NCBI RefSeq assembly: GCF_021369635.1
Contig: NZ_JAJNBZ010000012.1
Span: 62,001 to 126,000, forward strand
Direction of reading: 5' to 3'
Length of the DNA stretch: 64,000 nucleotides
Source: Paenibacillus profundus
GTDB taxonomy: Bacteria > Bacillota > Bacilli > Paenibacillales > Paenibacillaceae
The notes under the pieces are model-generated. The model did no database searches, had not been told where the DNA came from, and saw only the letters and a list, made by a program, of their open reading frames with translations. Shown here piece by piece: positions 1 to 8,351 of the stretch. Made by a program: the position numbers and the translations under genes. How positions within the stretch are numbered: the stretch's first letter is position 1; each line of letters begins with the position of its first letter.

Positions 1-647
1 CCCTTCGGGTGAAAGGGATCATTCTCGATTCCAATACACACCATAAGTTGCACGGCCACCAGGAATGGCAATGTTACATATTAGTCAATCCTGAATCTGT
101 CTTTGGTGAATTACTGAAGCGAACATATCTGCAGGACAGCCGTTATTATGTATTGGCAACTCATCAAGCCGATTCATTACAGCAATTGGCTGCTCGAACT
201 CTGTTCTCGCTAACTGGCTCCACGGAATACAGCGAGTTCATCACAACATTCAAACAAATATTAAAACTTCATGATTCTGCAATCGAGCATACTCTAGATG
301 ATCGCATTCAAGATGTAATAACCTGTATCGAAAAGTACCCCATACATAAACTGTCGGTCAAAACCCTCAGTCAACTGATTTATTTATCGGAGAGCAGGCT
401 GTCACATTTGTTTAAGGAGGAAATGGGGATTTCTTTAGTCAGCTATATTCTCCATCACAAATTGGAACTGGCATTCCATTATATATTTGGCGGCTTCACG
501 ATTACGGCGGCAGCGCTGGAGGCCGGCTTCAATAGCTCTTCGCATTTTACCCGCAGCGTACGGGATAAGTTGGGGATGTCTCCGCGAGCAATTATACAGA
601 ATAGCAGATATTTGCAAGTCAAGGAACCCGGTTGCCCTTATATTTAA
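1..647 (+). CDS. AraC-family transcriptional regulator, 5' end outside window
   Basis: The reading frame is open to the left edge (first full codon at base 3), so the GTG at base 9 is probably internal and the N-terminal effector domain lies outside the window. The visible C-terminal hundred residues form an AraC-type double helix-turn-helix: LSQLIYLSESRLSHLFKEE is the first recognition unit, and the second contains the usual AALEAGFNSSSHFTRSVRDKLGMSPRA pattern in shorter blocks. It should bind DNA as an activator. The transglutaminase-like gene starts 19 bases downstream on the same strand and may be cotranscribed. The target genes and the inducer cannot be told from here. Confidence 0.85.
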   Translation, partial: LRVKGIILDSNTHHKLHGHQEWQCYILVNPESVFGELLKRTYLQDSRYYVLATHQADSLQQLAARTLFSLTGSTEYSEFITTFKQILKLHDSAIEHTLDDRIQDVITCIEKYPIHKLSVKTLSQLIYLSESRLSHLFKEEMGISLVSYILHHKLELAFHYIFGGFTITAAALEAGFNSSSHFTRSVRDKLGMSPRAIIQNSRYLQVKEPGCPYI

Positions 648-666
648 TCTAAAAAGGGTGAATGAC

Positions 667-1368
667 ATGCACCGATATTTGCAAACGACCAAATTAGTCG
701 ATTTTAACCATCCTTCGATTCAACAATTGATTACGCAGCAGCAGTGGCACAAGCTCAATGAATATGAAAAAATCCGCCGCGTGTATGATTATGTGCGTAA
801 CAGCATCAAGTTCGGCTATAATCGGGGCGATGATATCCCCGCCTCGGAGGTTCTTCAAGACGGTTACGGGCAGTGCAACACGAAAAGCATTCTGTTAATG
901 GCATTATTGCGGGGAGTGGGCATACCTTGCCGAATTCACGGGTTTTACATTGATAAACAAATGCAAAGAGGAGCTCTTACCGGAACCATCTATTTATTTG
1001 CTCCCCAGAAAATTGTTCATGCATGGACTGAGGTGTATTTCAATAACGAGTGGCAGGCGCTAGAAGGCGTAATCATTGACGATTCTTATCTGGATCGAGT
1101 AAAGGATAGACTGTGCAGCGTAAACGGGGGTTATATCGGATTCGGCATATCGGTAAAAAGCAAAGAACGGATCAATCTCTGCTGGCAAGGACAAAGCACA
1201 TATGTTCAAAATTTTTCGATTACGGAGGATCTCGGTTATTATGACAATCCGGATGAATTTTTTGCTAAATACAACAATACGAACGGATTCATAATTAAGA
1301 TTCTATTTAACTTTTTGCGCAAAAGAGTGAATAAAAGGGTGGGGTCGATCCGAGACGGCAAAGGCTAA
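667..1368 (+). CDS. transglutaminase-like superfamily protein
   Basis: A 234-residue protein with the papain-like transglutaminase core. The catalytic cysteine is in GYGQC (about residue 70), followed by the usual helix and a GIPCRIHG strand; the catalytic histidine is in VHAW (about residue 118), with an acidic residue shortly after (E133 or D137) to complete the triad. It is probably a cysteine protease-like or amide-bond-acting enzyme; the substrate is unknown. No signal peptide or membrane segment is visible. The frame extends upstream, but ATG 667 is chosen because AAAGGGTG lies six bases before it. It follows the AraC regulator closely and ends just before a strong terminator. Confidence 0.8.
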   Translation: MHRYLQTTKLVDFNHPSIQQLITQQQWHKLNEYEKIRRVYDYVRNSIKFGYNRGDDIPASEVLQDGYGQCNTKSILLMALLRGVGIPCRIHGFYIDKQMQRGALTGTIYLFAPQKIVHAWTEVYFNNEWQALEGVIIDDSYLDRVKDRLCSVNGGYIGFGISVKSKERINLCWQGQSTYVQNFSITEDLGYYDNPDEFFAKYNNTNGFIIKILFNFLRKRVNKRVGSIRDGKG

Positions 1369-1390
1369 AGCTTCATCCAGACGTACAGAT

Positions 1391-1421
1391 AAGGGTTCCC
1401 ATAAGAGAACCCTTTTTTCTT
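1391..1421 (+). terminator. rho-independent terminator after the transglutaminase gene
   Basis: The stem AAGGGTTC / GAACCC with a short loop is followed by a run of six T. It ends the AraC-transglutaminase unit. Confidence 0.85.
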
Positions 1422-1444
1422 ATCACTTTGCATCAAAAAAAAAA

Positions 1445-1775
1445 GGAACTAAAGCGATGAACAACATCGTCGGGCTGCATCCTGCTTGGATAACCGAATA
1501 TTTCGTATATTCCTGTTCATAATTCTTCAGCGCGATCGGAGAAATCGCATTCGGATTGCCTGCCCAACTGTGAATGGTATGGCGCACAAAATATTGCGGC
1601 GAAACGTATATCTCTTCATTAATGCGGGAGCGACTTGATGCCAGCTTACGTGATTCTGAGGATACCCGTGGAGCAGCAAGAGCGGTGGACCGCTTCCTCC
1701 ATGCAACAGGAAAATATTCGCTCCGGATGTTTTTATGGTTGCTGATTGAAATCCTTCAAAAAAAGACAATGCCAA
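1445..1775 (-). pseudogene. alpha/beta hydrolase (haloacetate dehalogenase-like), internally deleted and frameshifted
   Basis: The first ~50 codons, from a TTG start near 1769 with GAGGTGA before it, match the N-terminus of alpha/beta hydrolases of the haloacetate dehalogenase/epoxide hydrolase type: [16 protein letters not shown] (oxyanion-hole region) and [13 protein letters not shown]. Directly after RY the sequence continues, in another frame, as [17 protein letters not shown], then a segment ending NYEQEYTK, which resembles the cap-domain/C-terminal part of the same family. The nucleophile-elbow region (about 120 residues in intact relatives) is missing, so this is a deletion remnant with no catalytic serine or aspartate. 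Family assignment is from memory of motifs. Confidence 0.7.
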
Positions 1776-1976
1776 TCACCTCATAGTGTAAATCATGATG
1801 AGACACCATTGCTTTAGTTATATCTATTTGAAAAATCATTCATACATTCCCATTATAGTGATAAAGATCCAATTGTTCTGTGCATCGCACGATCAGACTG
1901 GCAATGTGCCGCCTGATCGCCCTTTGCGCCATTCTCCCCATTGTTCAGACAAATGCATAACACAAGGCAAACAAAT

Positions 1977-2012
1977 CCCTGCCAGATGCAATCCGCATCC
2001 AAGCAGGGACGA
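1977..2012 (-). terminator. terminator of the feu-besA operon
   Basis: Read on the minus strand, a long stem CCCTGCTTGGATGC / GCATCTGGCAGGG (one bulge) lies about 40 bases past the besA stop codon, followed by ATTTGTTTG. The T-run is imperfect. Confidence 0.6.
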
Positions 2013-2047
2013 TGCAACATTCTTTAATTGTCAGACAGATAGATAGA

Positions 2048-2914
2048 TTAGGAGGACACCTTCAAGGCAAACCGAACGGCATGACTGACCAAGACCGGCA
2101 GAACCGATATGTGGCCTTCTCCCTCGAACTCTTTGAACTCTGTGCGCACGCCATGGCTTGCGAGAGCAGACAGACGCTCCGCAAGCTCCCGCGCGTTTTC
2201 ATTCATGCAGCTCCAGTGTAATTTCTCGTCTTCCCCCGCCGCTATCATGATGTTGACGCTGATGTTGTTGTCCTGCTTAACACGCGATACGAATTGACGC
2301 TCCGCTTCAAGCAGGAACGACTTGTTCCAATGTATGGAAGGGCTGCCTGCAACATACGTCTGGAACGTATGCGGCTTCGTCAAAAACACTTGCAGCGCAA
2401 ACAACCCGCCCAAAGAGTGGCCAAAGATCGTTTGTCTGCTCTTATCGATCTCGTACTTGCGCTCGATCTCAGGCTTCAGCTCCGCTTCGATAAATTCCAA
2501 GAACGCGTCCGCTCCGCCCATGTTCGCCACGACGCTGTCCTTCGGGCTAAAGGGCAGCTCTTCAACTCGGGTTGGCAGAGTAAAGTCGTGGAAGCGGGAC
2601 GGATCGAACGGCGCCTCCGTCTGGTATCCAATTCCGACGACAATCGCCGGCTGCACCCCTGTCTTCTCGGAAGCGCGTGACTGCACACGGACCGCCTCCA
2701 CCATCGTACCGAATACGGAGTTGGCATCCAGCACATAGATGACCGGGTATCCCGCAGACGGCGATGCCTCGCTGGGCTTGGCCACGAATATCCGATAGTC
2801 GCGGTTGCCCCCGCGCGAACGCATATCCCATTGTTCCGTCCGCGGTATGGTGACCGTGCTGGCGGCGGCTTCATTGACAGCCGAAGCGGTCTGGATGTTA
2901 TCCTGGTTAGCCAT
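2048..2914 (-). CDS. besA: ferri-bacillibactin esterase BesA-like hydrolase
   Basis: A 288-residue alpha/beta hydrolase of the BesA/IroE/Fes esterase type. The nucleophile serine is in GHSLGG (about residue 167) and the catalytic histidine in GEGHIS (about residue 268); VIYVLDAN is the conserved N-terminal strand. In B. subtilis BesA (YbbA) hydrolyses the trilactone of ferri-bacillibactin in the cytoplasm to release iron, and its gene closes the feuABC operon exactly as here. The start ATG at 2914 follows GGAGG. No signal peptide is seen, consistent with a cytosolic role. It is the last gene of the iron operon, 37 bases after feuC. The exact siderophore is inferred from gene order and resemblance. 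Confidence 0.85.
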   Translation of the reverse strand: MANQDNIQTASAVNEAAASTVTIPRTEQWDMRSRGGNRDYRIFVAKPSEASPSAGYPVIYVLDANSVFGTMVEAVRVQSRASEKTGVQPAIVVGIGYQTEAPFDPSRFHDFTLPTRVEELPFSPKDSVVANMGGADAFLEFIEAELKPEIERKYEIDKSRQTIFGHSLGGLFALQVFLTKPHTFQTYVAGSPSIHWNKSFLLEAERQFVSRVKQDNNISVNIMIAAGEDEKLHWSCMNENARELAERLSALASHGVRTEFKEFEGEGHISVLPVLVSHAVRFALKVSS

Positions 2915-2951
2915 TCTCTCTCATTCCTCCCTGCTTCTATCCATTGCGCTT

Positions 2952-3980
2952 TTAGTTCCGGCCCTTTTTTCTGTACAGTAAAAATATGAAATAAGGAACC
3001 CCGATAATGGCAATAACGATGCCTACGGGCAATTCCGCTGGCGCGAAGACCATCTTGCCAATAAAGTCAGAGACCAGTACAAGCACAGCCCCGACGATAC
3101 CGCACACTGGAATGATGCGCCGATGCGCGTTGCCGACAAGGCGCTTCGCGATGTGAGGGGCCATCAGGCCGATGAATCCGATGCCTCCCGAAACGGATAC
3201 ACAGGCGCTCACAATGCCGATGCTGCATAATAAGAGCACCGCTTTTTCTTTTTCCGAGGCTACGCCTACGCTGATGACACTATCTTCATCCAGATGAAAC
3301 AAATCCAGAATATAAGACTTTCTCACGATGACAGGAATGAGAAAGACGAGCCACGGAACAATAGACAAAATATATTTCCAATTGGCATTGTAAATGCTGC
3401 CCGAGTTCCATACTACCGCCATCTCAAAATCGCTGGAATTCATTTTCAAAGTCAGATAGAGCGAAACAGCTCCTAAACCTGCTCCTATCGCAATACCAGT
3501 CAACAAGAGACGCTGCGATTCAAGCCTTCCATCCTTCCAAGAGAACAGATAGATAAGCATGGCTGCGAGAAGCCCACCCATTAAGCCGAACAGCGGCATC
3601 GCAAAAATGGACGCTAAGCCATCTCCCTTAATCTGTCCTTGAAAGAAAAACAGAAAGATAACCATGGCCGCACTGGCCCCTGAGTTAATCCCCAAAATCC
3701 CCGGATCGGCCAACCCGTTTCTCGTAATGCTCTGAATGACCGCACCTGCAATTCCCAACCCCATGCCGACGAGCAGGGCAATGACGATCCGCGGCAGACG
3801 GAACTCCAGAATGACCAGATCCTGATCAGGCTGCGGGTCAATGCGCAATAACGTGCGAATGACATCCATGACCTTAATATCAAAGGCGCCGTTCGTCAGA
3901 CTCAAATACATGGTAAAAAAAATAATGGCTATACCGACGACCAATACCATGGCGTAGCGGCTTCTAGATATTTTATTCAC
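2952..3980 (-). CDS. feuC: ferri-siderophore ABC transporter permease, FeuC-like
   Basis: A 342-residue FecCD-family permease with about nine or ten hydrophobic segments. The family motif PRIVIALLVGMGLGIAGA near residue 60 and the cytoplasmic coupling loop GGIGFIGLMAPHIAKRL near residue 275 are both visible. It should pair with the next permease to form the membrane channel for a ferri-siderophore. Its first codons overlap the feuB-like gene by eight bases, indicating translational coupling. No ATPase gene is in the operon; in B. subtilis FeuABC borrows the ATPase YusV, and the same is likely here. FeuC is assigned by position in the operon. Confidence 0.87.
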   Translation of the reverse strand: MNKISRSRYAMVLVVGIAIIFFTMYLSLTNGAFDIKVMDVIRTLLRIDPQPDQDLVILEFRLPRIVIALLVGMGLGIAGAVIQSITRNGLADPGILGINSGASAAMVIFLFFFQGQIKGDGLASIFAMPLFGLMGGLLAAMLIYLFSWKDGRLESQRLLLTGIAIGAGLGAVSLYLTLKMNSSDFEMAVVWNSGSIYNANWKYILSIVPWLVFLIPVIVRKSYILDLFHLDEDSVISVGVASEKEKAVLLLCSIGIVSACVSVSGGIGFIGLMAPHIAKRLVGNAHRRIIPVCGIVGAVLVLVSDFIGKMVFAPAELPVGIVIAIIGVPYFIFLLYRKKGRN

Positions 3981-4980
3981 GCTTCCCGCCTCCCCTCGTC
4001 CGGATTAAATAGAGAAAGAAGGGAACGCCAAGGATGGAAGTGACGACACCAATCGGCATCTCAAACGGATAATTGACGAACCTGCTGAGCACGTCGCACA
4101 AGCCGAGGAATATTCCTCCAATCACTCCGGCACAAGGAATAATCTTTTTATAATCGACACCTGTCAAGAAGCGCGCAATGTGAGGAACAATGAGTCCCAC
4201 AAAGCCTATCTTGCCTGCGAGCGCTACCGAAATGCCCGTTAAAATGACAACGCTCAATGTAGCCATAAACTTGATCAGCTTCGTTTTTTGTCCCAGGTTT
4301 ACGGCAATCTCTTCGCCAAGAGAAAGAACCGAGATTGATTTTGAAATCCAGATTGCCATCAGGATGCCAACCACTGCAAAGGGAAGCGCCAGCTTGATAA
4401 GTCCCGGGTCCAACTGATGCAGCCGCGCATTAAACCAAAAGCTGATATTTTGCGATACTTGAAAATAGGTTGATAAAGCAGCGGAAACGCTGCTCAAAAA
4501 TGTGCCGATAATCGTCCCTAATATAGCCATCCGAACTGGAGAGAGCCCTCCGGGAAGCAAGGTGGCCAAGCCAAAGACGATAACGATGCTAAGCGCTGAA
4601 CCCATAAAGGAGAACATGATCATGTCCATCGACGAAGAATTCGGCATAAAAACCATGCAAAGAGTAATGGCAAAAGCCGAACCGTCGGTTACTCCCATAA
4701 TAGAAGGGGATGCAAGATAATTTCTTGTCATCCCCTGCATAAGCGCTCCCGAAATGGCCAGGAAAGCTCCGATTAACAGAGCTCCGACTGCCCTCGGGAA
4801 TCTAGAATGCATAATAATCTGATGATTTACATTGCCCGGATCGAAATGGAACAGCGCGTCGCGAATGGTGCTAGCCTCGATGTTCTTGGCTCCATATAAA
4901 ACCGACAAGAGGATTGTAAGCACAATAAGAAACGGTGAACTCCATAGGATTAGGGCAGAAGCGGAAATCCTTGATCGCAT
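3973..4980 (-). CDS. feuB: ferri-siderophore ABC transporter permease, FeuB-like
   Basis: A 335-residue FecCD-family permease. The first membrane helix is near residues 10-30, RAVGALLIGAFLAISGALMQG is the conserved second segment in two overlapping blocks, and GKIGFVGLIVPHIARF near residue 265 is the loop that contacts the ATPase. It lies ten bases after feuA and overlaps the start of feuC. Together with FeuC it forms the inner-membrane channel for the siderophore delivered by the FeuA lipoprotein. The symbol is given by gene order relative to B. subtilis feuA-feuB-feuC-ybbA. Confidence 0.87.
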   Translation of the reverse strand: MRSRISASALILWSSPFLIVLTILLSVLYGAKNIEASTIRDALFHFDPGNVNHQIIMHSRFPRAVGALLIGAFLAISGALMQGMTRNYLASPSIMGVTDGSAFAITLCMVFMPNSSSMDMIMFSFMGSALSIVIVFGLATLLPGGLSPVRMAILGTIIGTFLSSVSAALSTYFQVSQNISFWFNARLHQLDPGLIKLALPFAVVGILMAIWISKSISVLSLGEEIAVNLGQKTKLIKFMATLSVVILTGISVALAGKIGFVGLIVPHIARFLTGVDYKKIIPCAGVIGGIFLGLCDVLSRFVNYPFEMPIGVVTSILGVPFFLYLIRTRGGGKRE

Positions 4981-4990
4981 ATCCCTCTAC

Positions 4991-6010
4991 TCACTTTGCT
5001 TGAACTAGTTTGCTGTTTTTAACGGCTTCCAAGAAAGCAATTTTGCTGTAAGCTGTGCCGCCTTGAGCAGTCGGATCGACCAGATTGACAAATAAGTTGT
5101 CATTTTTCACTGCATTGATGCTTTTCCAGATCGGATTGTTTTGCAAATCTTCCAGCACCTTAGGCGTATCTTTATTTTCAGTTTCCGAGAACTGAACGAA
5201 CAGGTAATCCGGGTTAATCTCGGACAGCTTTTCTATAGAAATGTTTTGTTGAGCCTTCGCTTGCTTCACTTCTTCCGGTACCGTTGCACCCAGATCCGCA
5301 TATACCGACGGGTTGAAGAACACATCTTCAGGATAGATAAACATGCTGCCAGCTCGGACTCTGAGCGTCAGAACATTTTTATCTTTAATGATAGGCCCGA
5401 TTTTTTCCTTCAAGGCCGCAGTCTCGTCATTGTACTTTTGCAATGCTTGCTTGGCTTGCTCCTGCTTGTCTGTAAGCTCGGCCAGCAAGTTCAGGTTGGC
5501 TTCCCAGTCGGTCGCAATATGCGATACCGGAATGGTTGTCGTGACTTTGTTCAATTTCTCCAGGGCTTCGGCAGGGAATTTCGTACTTGCCAGAATGACA
5601 TCCGGCTTCAGCTTCAAGATGGTTTCAATATTTGGCTGAGACTTCTCCCCGATTCCTTCCGCGCCTTCGGTAATCTTAGCGAACATCGGCGCGAATTGAC
5701 CACCAGTAGTCATAGCCCCAACAGGTTTTACGTCAAGCACCAGCGCATCTTCCATCGATTCCACCGATCCGGTGATAACGATTTTCTCTACTTTCGTTGG
5801 CACTGTGTATTCTTTGTCCAAATAAGTAATCGTTCTTGATTCCGATTGGGCGCTCGACGCACTTTCGCCCGTGCTGCCTTGAGACGCGTTTTCCGTTTGC
5901 GCGCTCTCCGCCCCGGCATTTGCCGGCTTGGCTTCCTCTTTGGCTCCGCAAGCCGATAACGCAAACACCATCACTAATGCTAATCCTAATGCCCATACTT
6001 TCTTTTTCAT
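4991..6010 (-). CDS. feuA: ferri-bacillibactin binding lipoprotein FeuA-like
   Basis: A 339-residue solute-binding lipoprotein. The signal peptide MKKKVWALGLALVMVFALSA ends in a lipobox with Cys21. The mature part is a class III periplasmic-binding fold; the blocks ITGSVESMEDA, KPDVILASTKFP and IPVSHIATDW match B. subtilis FeuA closely, as does NPIWKSINAVKNDNLFVN near the C-terminus. FeuA binds ferri-bacillibactin/enterobactin at the cell surface and hands it to FeuBC. The gene follows btr by about 340 bases containing a Fur box and a direct repeat. Conserved FeuA sequence supports a catecholate ligand; that is inference. Confidence 0.9.
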   Translation of the reverse strand: MKKKVWALGLALVMVFALSACGAKEEAKPANAGAESAQTENASQGSTGESASSAQSESRTITYLDKEYTVPTKVEKIVITGSVESMEDALVLDVKPVGAMTTGGQFAPMFAKITEGAEGIGEKSQPNIETILKLKPDVILASTKFPAEALEKLNKVTTTIPVSHIATDWEANLNLLAELTDKQEQAKQALQKYNDETAALKEKIGPIIKDKNVLTLRVRAGSMFIYPEDVFFNPSVYADLGATVPEEVKQAKAQQNISIEKLSEINPDYLFVQFSETENKDTPKVLEDLQNNPIWKSINAVKNDNLFVNLVDPTAQGGTAYSKIAFLEAVKNSKLVQAK

Positions 6011-6254
6011 TCTACTATTCCCTCTCCATCGTCATATAATGGGAAGCTTCATTCTGAGAGCTTCCGGTAAATGTGTGCATAATGCAGCCGTTCATCTTGG
6101 TCTGTACCGGCTTCACCTTGAAGATGCGCCCCGCACCCGGGACACTCCTCTGAGCTATGTATAGATGCTGCCCTCCCCATTCATCGAACAAGTGCCACGG
6201 CATACCTCCCAAATGATTAAATCCGGCTTTTGTTGAAAACGATTATCACTATAC

Positions 6255-6269
6255 TGATAACAATTCTCA
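6255..6269 (-). promoter_or_regulatory. Fur box upstream of feuA
   Basis: TGAGAATTGTTATCA on the minus strand fits the Bacillus 7-1-7 Fur box TGATAATNATTATCA with two mismatches. It lies inside an A+T-rich stretch that could hold the feuA promoter. Confidence 0.7.
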
Positions 6270-6304
6270 TTAAGATTATAAACCACGCCTCCCACAATCG
6301 AACA

Positions 6305-6339
6305 TGGACAATATCCAGAATCATTTTGGACGATTTCCA
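6305..6339 (-). promoter_or_regulatory. candidate Btr (AraC) operator, two direct repeats
   Basis: On the plus strand TGGACAATATCCA (6305-6317) is repeated as TGGACGATTTCCA (6327-6339), start to start 22 bp, about two helical turns, as expected for an AraC-family activator. The pair is 36 bp upstream of the Fur box. Assignment to Btr is inference from the adjacent btr gene. Confidence 0.55.
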
Positions 6340-6351
6340 TATGGCACACGA

Positions 6352-7983
6352 TTAGGAGGAGGCTGTCTGAACATTCTCACTCAGTTGCTTCAACAAGTCA
6401 TCCACCATTCGTTCACAGGCGTAGGCGGAATATTCCCGCCATGGATCGGAGGAGATTAAATAGATATGATTCCTGCGGACTGCTTTCAAATCCCGCCACT
6501 GCCGGGAGGTTTGCAACGACTGCCAATGACTTAATGAATCCGGCTCTTGACATACGTTCAGCAAGATCCGATCCGCATCCAGCTCTGCCATTTGATCCAA
6601 TGTTATGGCTTGTTTGCAAGGAGCGGGCTCGACGCCGGGCACCATATTCAACTGCAGATCATGGTATAGCACATCATTCATTCCCCGAGCCGGACAGACA
6701 TGATAGTGTTCCTTATAAATGCTCATAACGAGAATGGTATCGTCCTGCAATTCCCGATTCAGCCGCTCCCGGGCGCACTTCACCTTCTGCTCGTAGTTGA
6801 GCAGCCAAGAATCCGCTTCTTGCGAGACTCCCAAAAATTGAGCCGTCGACTTCAGTTGCTCCCGCCAATCTTGTTCCTTCCATGGAACATAAAATACAGG
6901 CGCAATGTTTTCCAGCTGTTCCTTCTCGCTTGGGTGCAAATGATCCTTGTCGCAAATCACGATGTCAGGCTGGGCAAGATGAAGCGCTTCAAGATTGGAT
7001 TCCCAATCCTGATTAAACCGGTAGGCGCTCAGGTGCACGGGAATATCTGCCCGATACGTTTTGTGATAATATGCCGTCCATTTCGGGTGCAGCGGAGCGG
7101 CATATGGAATCATCTTGAGCGCCAGCAATTGCCCGAGTATGGAAGCAGTATAAGCTACGATTTTACGGCGGCGGTTTTTCATATAGACGGTAGGCGATAC
7201 CCCTACTACTTGCTTGAACTTGCGGCTAAAATAAAACTCGTCGTTATACCCCACTTGATGAGCAATGTCACGCAGCCGGGCGTCCGATTGGGCCATAATA
7301 TGCTTTGCGCAGTTGAGCCTCACTTCCGTAATATAGTCGATTGCGCTCTTGCCATAGGTCTTTTTGAATAAGTCAACATAGTACTTGGGGCTAACCTCCG
7401 CTATGCGAGCCAACTGCTCAATCGTCAGGCTTTCATTATAGTGGCTCTCGATATATGCCTTGGTGCGATCCAACGCCGCACGAGGGTCTGACTCCGGCTG
7501 AAGCCGCATATTTTTCAACGAACAATACAATAATTCCTGAAAGGCTGACTGCCCGCGGAATCGTTCCAGAGAATCTTCGCTGCGCCAACAGTTATACAGC
7601 AATTCACATAAAATAATCATCTCGGCAGCGGAATGAATCGGCAGTTCTCCTTGCAGCGGGAACGCCTCGGCCAATTCCGACTCGTGATAGATATCGAACT
7701 TGACGACATACATCTCCACTCCTTCCTCTGCCGCAGTGGATACGCCGACAGTTTGCCCGGGCACAGCGAAATGGACGGCATCCTGCCTCAAACGGTAATC
7801 CTGAAGCTCCAACGTCAATCGGCCCTCGCCATTCTTTACTATAAACAGGACATGCGATTCAATGAGCTGATGCTCCATCTGGCCGACACGCGCCAATTCG
7901 ACGCTTCTAAGCTTGAACCACAGATTGTCCAGTAATGTATGTGTCTGTTCTGGACTTAAGCGTGGATGTTGCAAAATGGACAC
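6352..7983 (-). CDS. btr: Btr-like siderophore-sensing AraC activator
   Basis: A 543-residue two-part protein. Residues ~1-165 form an AraC-type cupin-like region, residues ~172-270 the double helix-turn-helix (LARIAEVSPKYYVDLFKK, then DIAHQVGYNDEFYFSRKFK), and residues ~275-540 a periplasmic-binding-protein-like domain of the FeuA type (QPDIVICDKDHLHPSEKEQL; final HIYLISSDPWREYSAYA). This architecture is that of B. subtilis Btr (YbbB), which binds bacillibactin in the cytoplasm and activates feuA. Here the gene lies on the same strand as feuA rather than divergent. A perfect Fur box sits just upstream, so it is probably iron-repressed. Confidence 0.88.
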   Translation of the reverse strand: MSILQHPRLSPEQTHTLLDNLWFKLRSVELARVGQMEHQLIESHVLFIVKNGEGRLTLELQDYRLRQDAVHFAVPGQTVGVSTAAEEGVEMYVVKFDIYHESELAEAFPLQGELPIHSAAEMIILCELLYNCWRSEDSLERFRGQSAFQELLYCSLKNMRLQPESDPRAALDRTKAYIESHYNESLTIEQLARIAEVSPKYYVDLFKKTYGKSAIDYITEVRLNCAKHIMAQSDARLRDIAHQVGYNDEFYFSRKFKQVVGVSPTVYMKNRRRKIVAYTASILGQLLALKMIPYAAPLHPKWTAYYHKTYRADIPVHLSAYRFNQDWESNLEALHLAQPDIVICDKDHLHPSEKEQLENIAPVFYVPWKEQDWREQLKSTAQFLGVSQEADSWLLNYEQKVKCARERLNRELQDDTILVMSIYKEHYHVCPARGMNDVLYHDLQLNMVPGVEPAPCKQAITLDQMAELDADRILLNVCQEPDSLSHWQSLQTSRQWRDLKAVRRNHIYLISSDPWREYSAYACERMVDDLLKQLSENVQTASS

Positions 7984-8002
7984 CCCTATCTAAATTCGAA
8001 AA

Positions 8003-8017
8003 TGATAATCATTATCA
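8003..8017 (-). promoter_or_regulatory. Fur box upstream of btr
   Basis: TGATAATCATTATCA is a perfect 7-1-7 Fur box, 20 bases before the btr start codon, so it overlaps the leader or promoter of btr. Confidence 0.9.
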
Positions 8018-8351
8018 CTATATTAAATTAGCATAATGTATGAACTGCGGTCAAATGAATTCAAGGTACAAAAAAATAGACCCGCCTCACTGCGAGACCG
8101 ATCCATGTACGCACACTTTTCCGCGTATTCACTCTATTAAGAGAAAAAGAGGGCTAAGAAACGACCAAAGAGGCGTCGATGGTGTCAGGGTCATCCAAAC
8201 GTTCCGCTTCGAGTAGTTACGAATCGGCTCTTCACAACCCCCTTTCCATTGGAATGTATGTTTTACGTTCTTCAACAGTATTTGTAACTTTTATAGTTAG
8301 ATCTTCGTTTTTATTTAGAGTAGTATGACATACAAAGGAGAGTGAAAATTT
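8018..8351. other. intergenic region btr / stalk-domain gene
   Basis: Both genes diverge from here. Apart from the Fur box at the btr side and the AAAGGAGAG ribosome site at 8334-8342, I see no gene or strong hairpin. Confidence 0.5.

Larger units (their letters stand above)
6011..6351 (-). promoter_or_regulatory. feuA control region between btr and feuA
   Basis: This 341-base gap contains, in transcription order, the paired TGGA/TCCA repeat (6305-6339), then the Fur-like box (6255-6269), then about 240 bases of leader before feuA. No convincing gene is present. Regulation by Btr activation and Fur repression is inferred from layout and from the B. subtilis system. Confidence 0.6.

Noticed and set aside
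1795-2046. Plus-strand frames upstream of besA's end
   Set aside because: No ribosome site, no protein-like pattern, and they overlap the feu-besA terminator.
6155-6349. Minus-strand 64-codon frame in the feuA control region
   Set aside because: It runs across the operator and Fur box and has no ribosome site.
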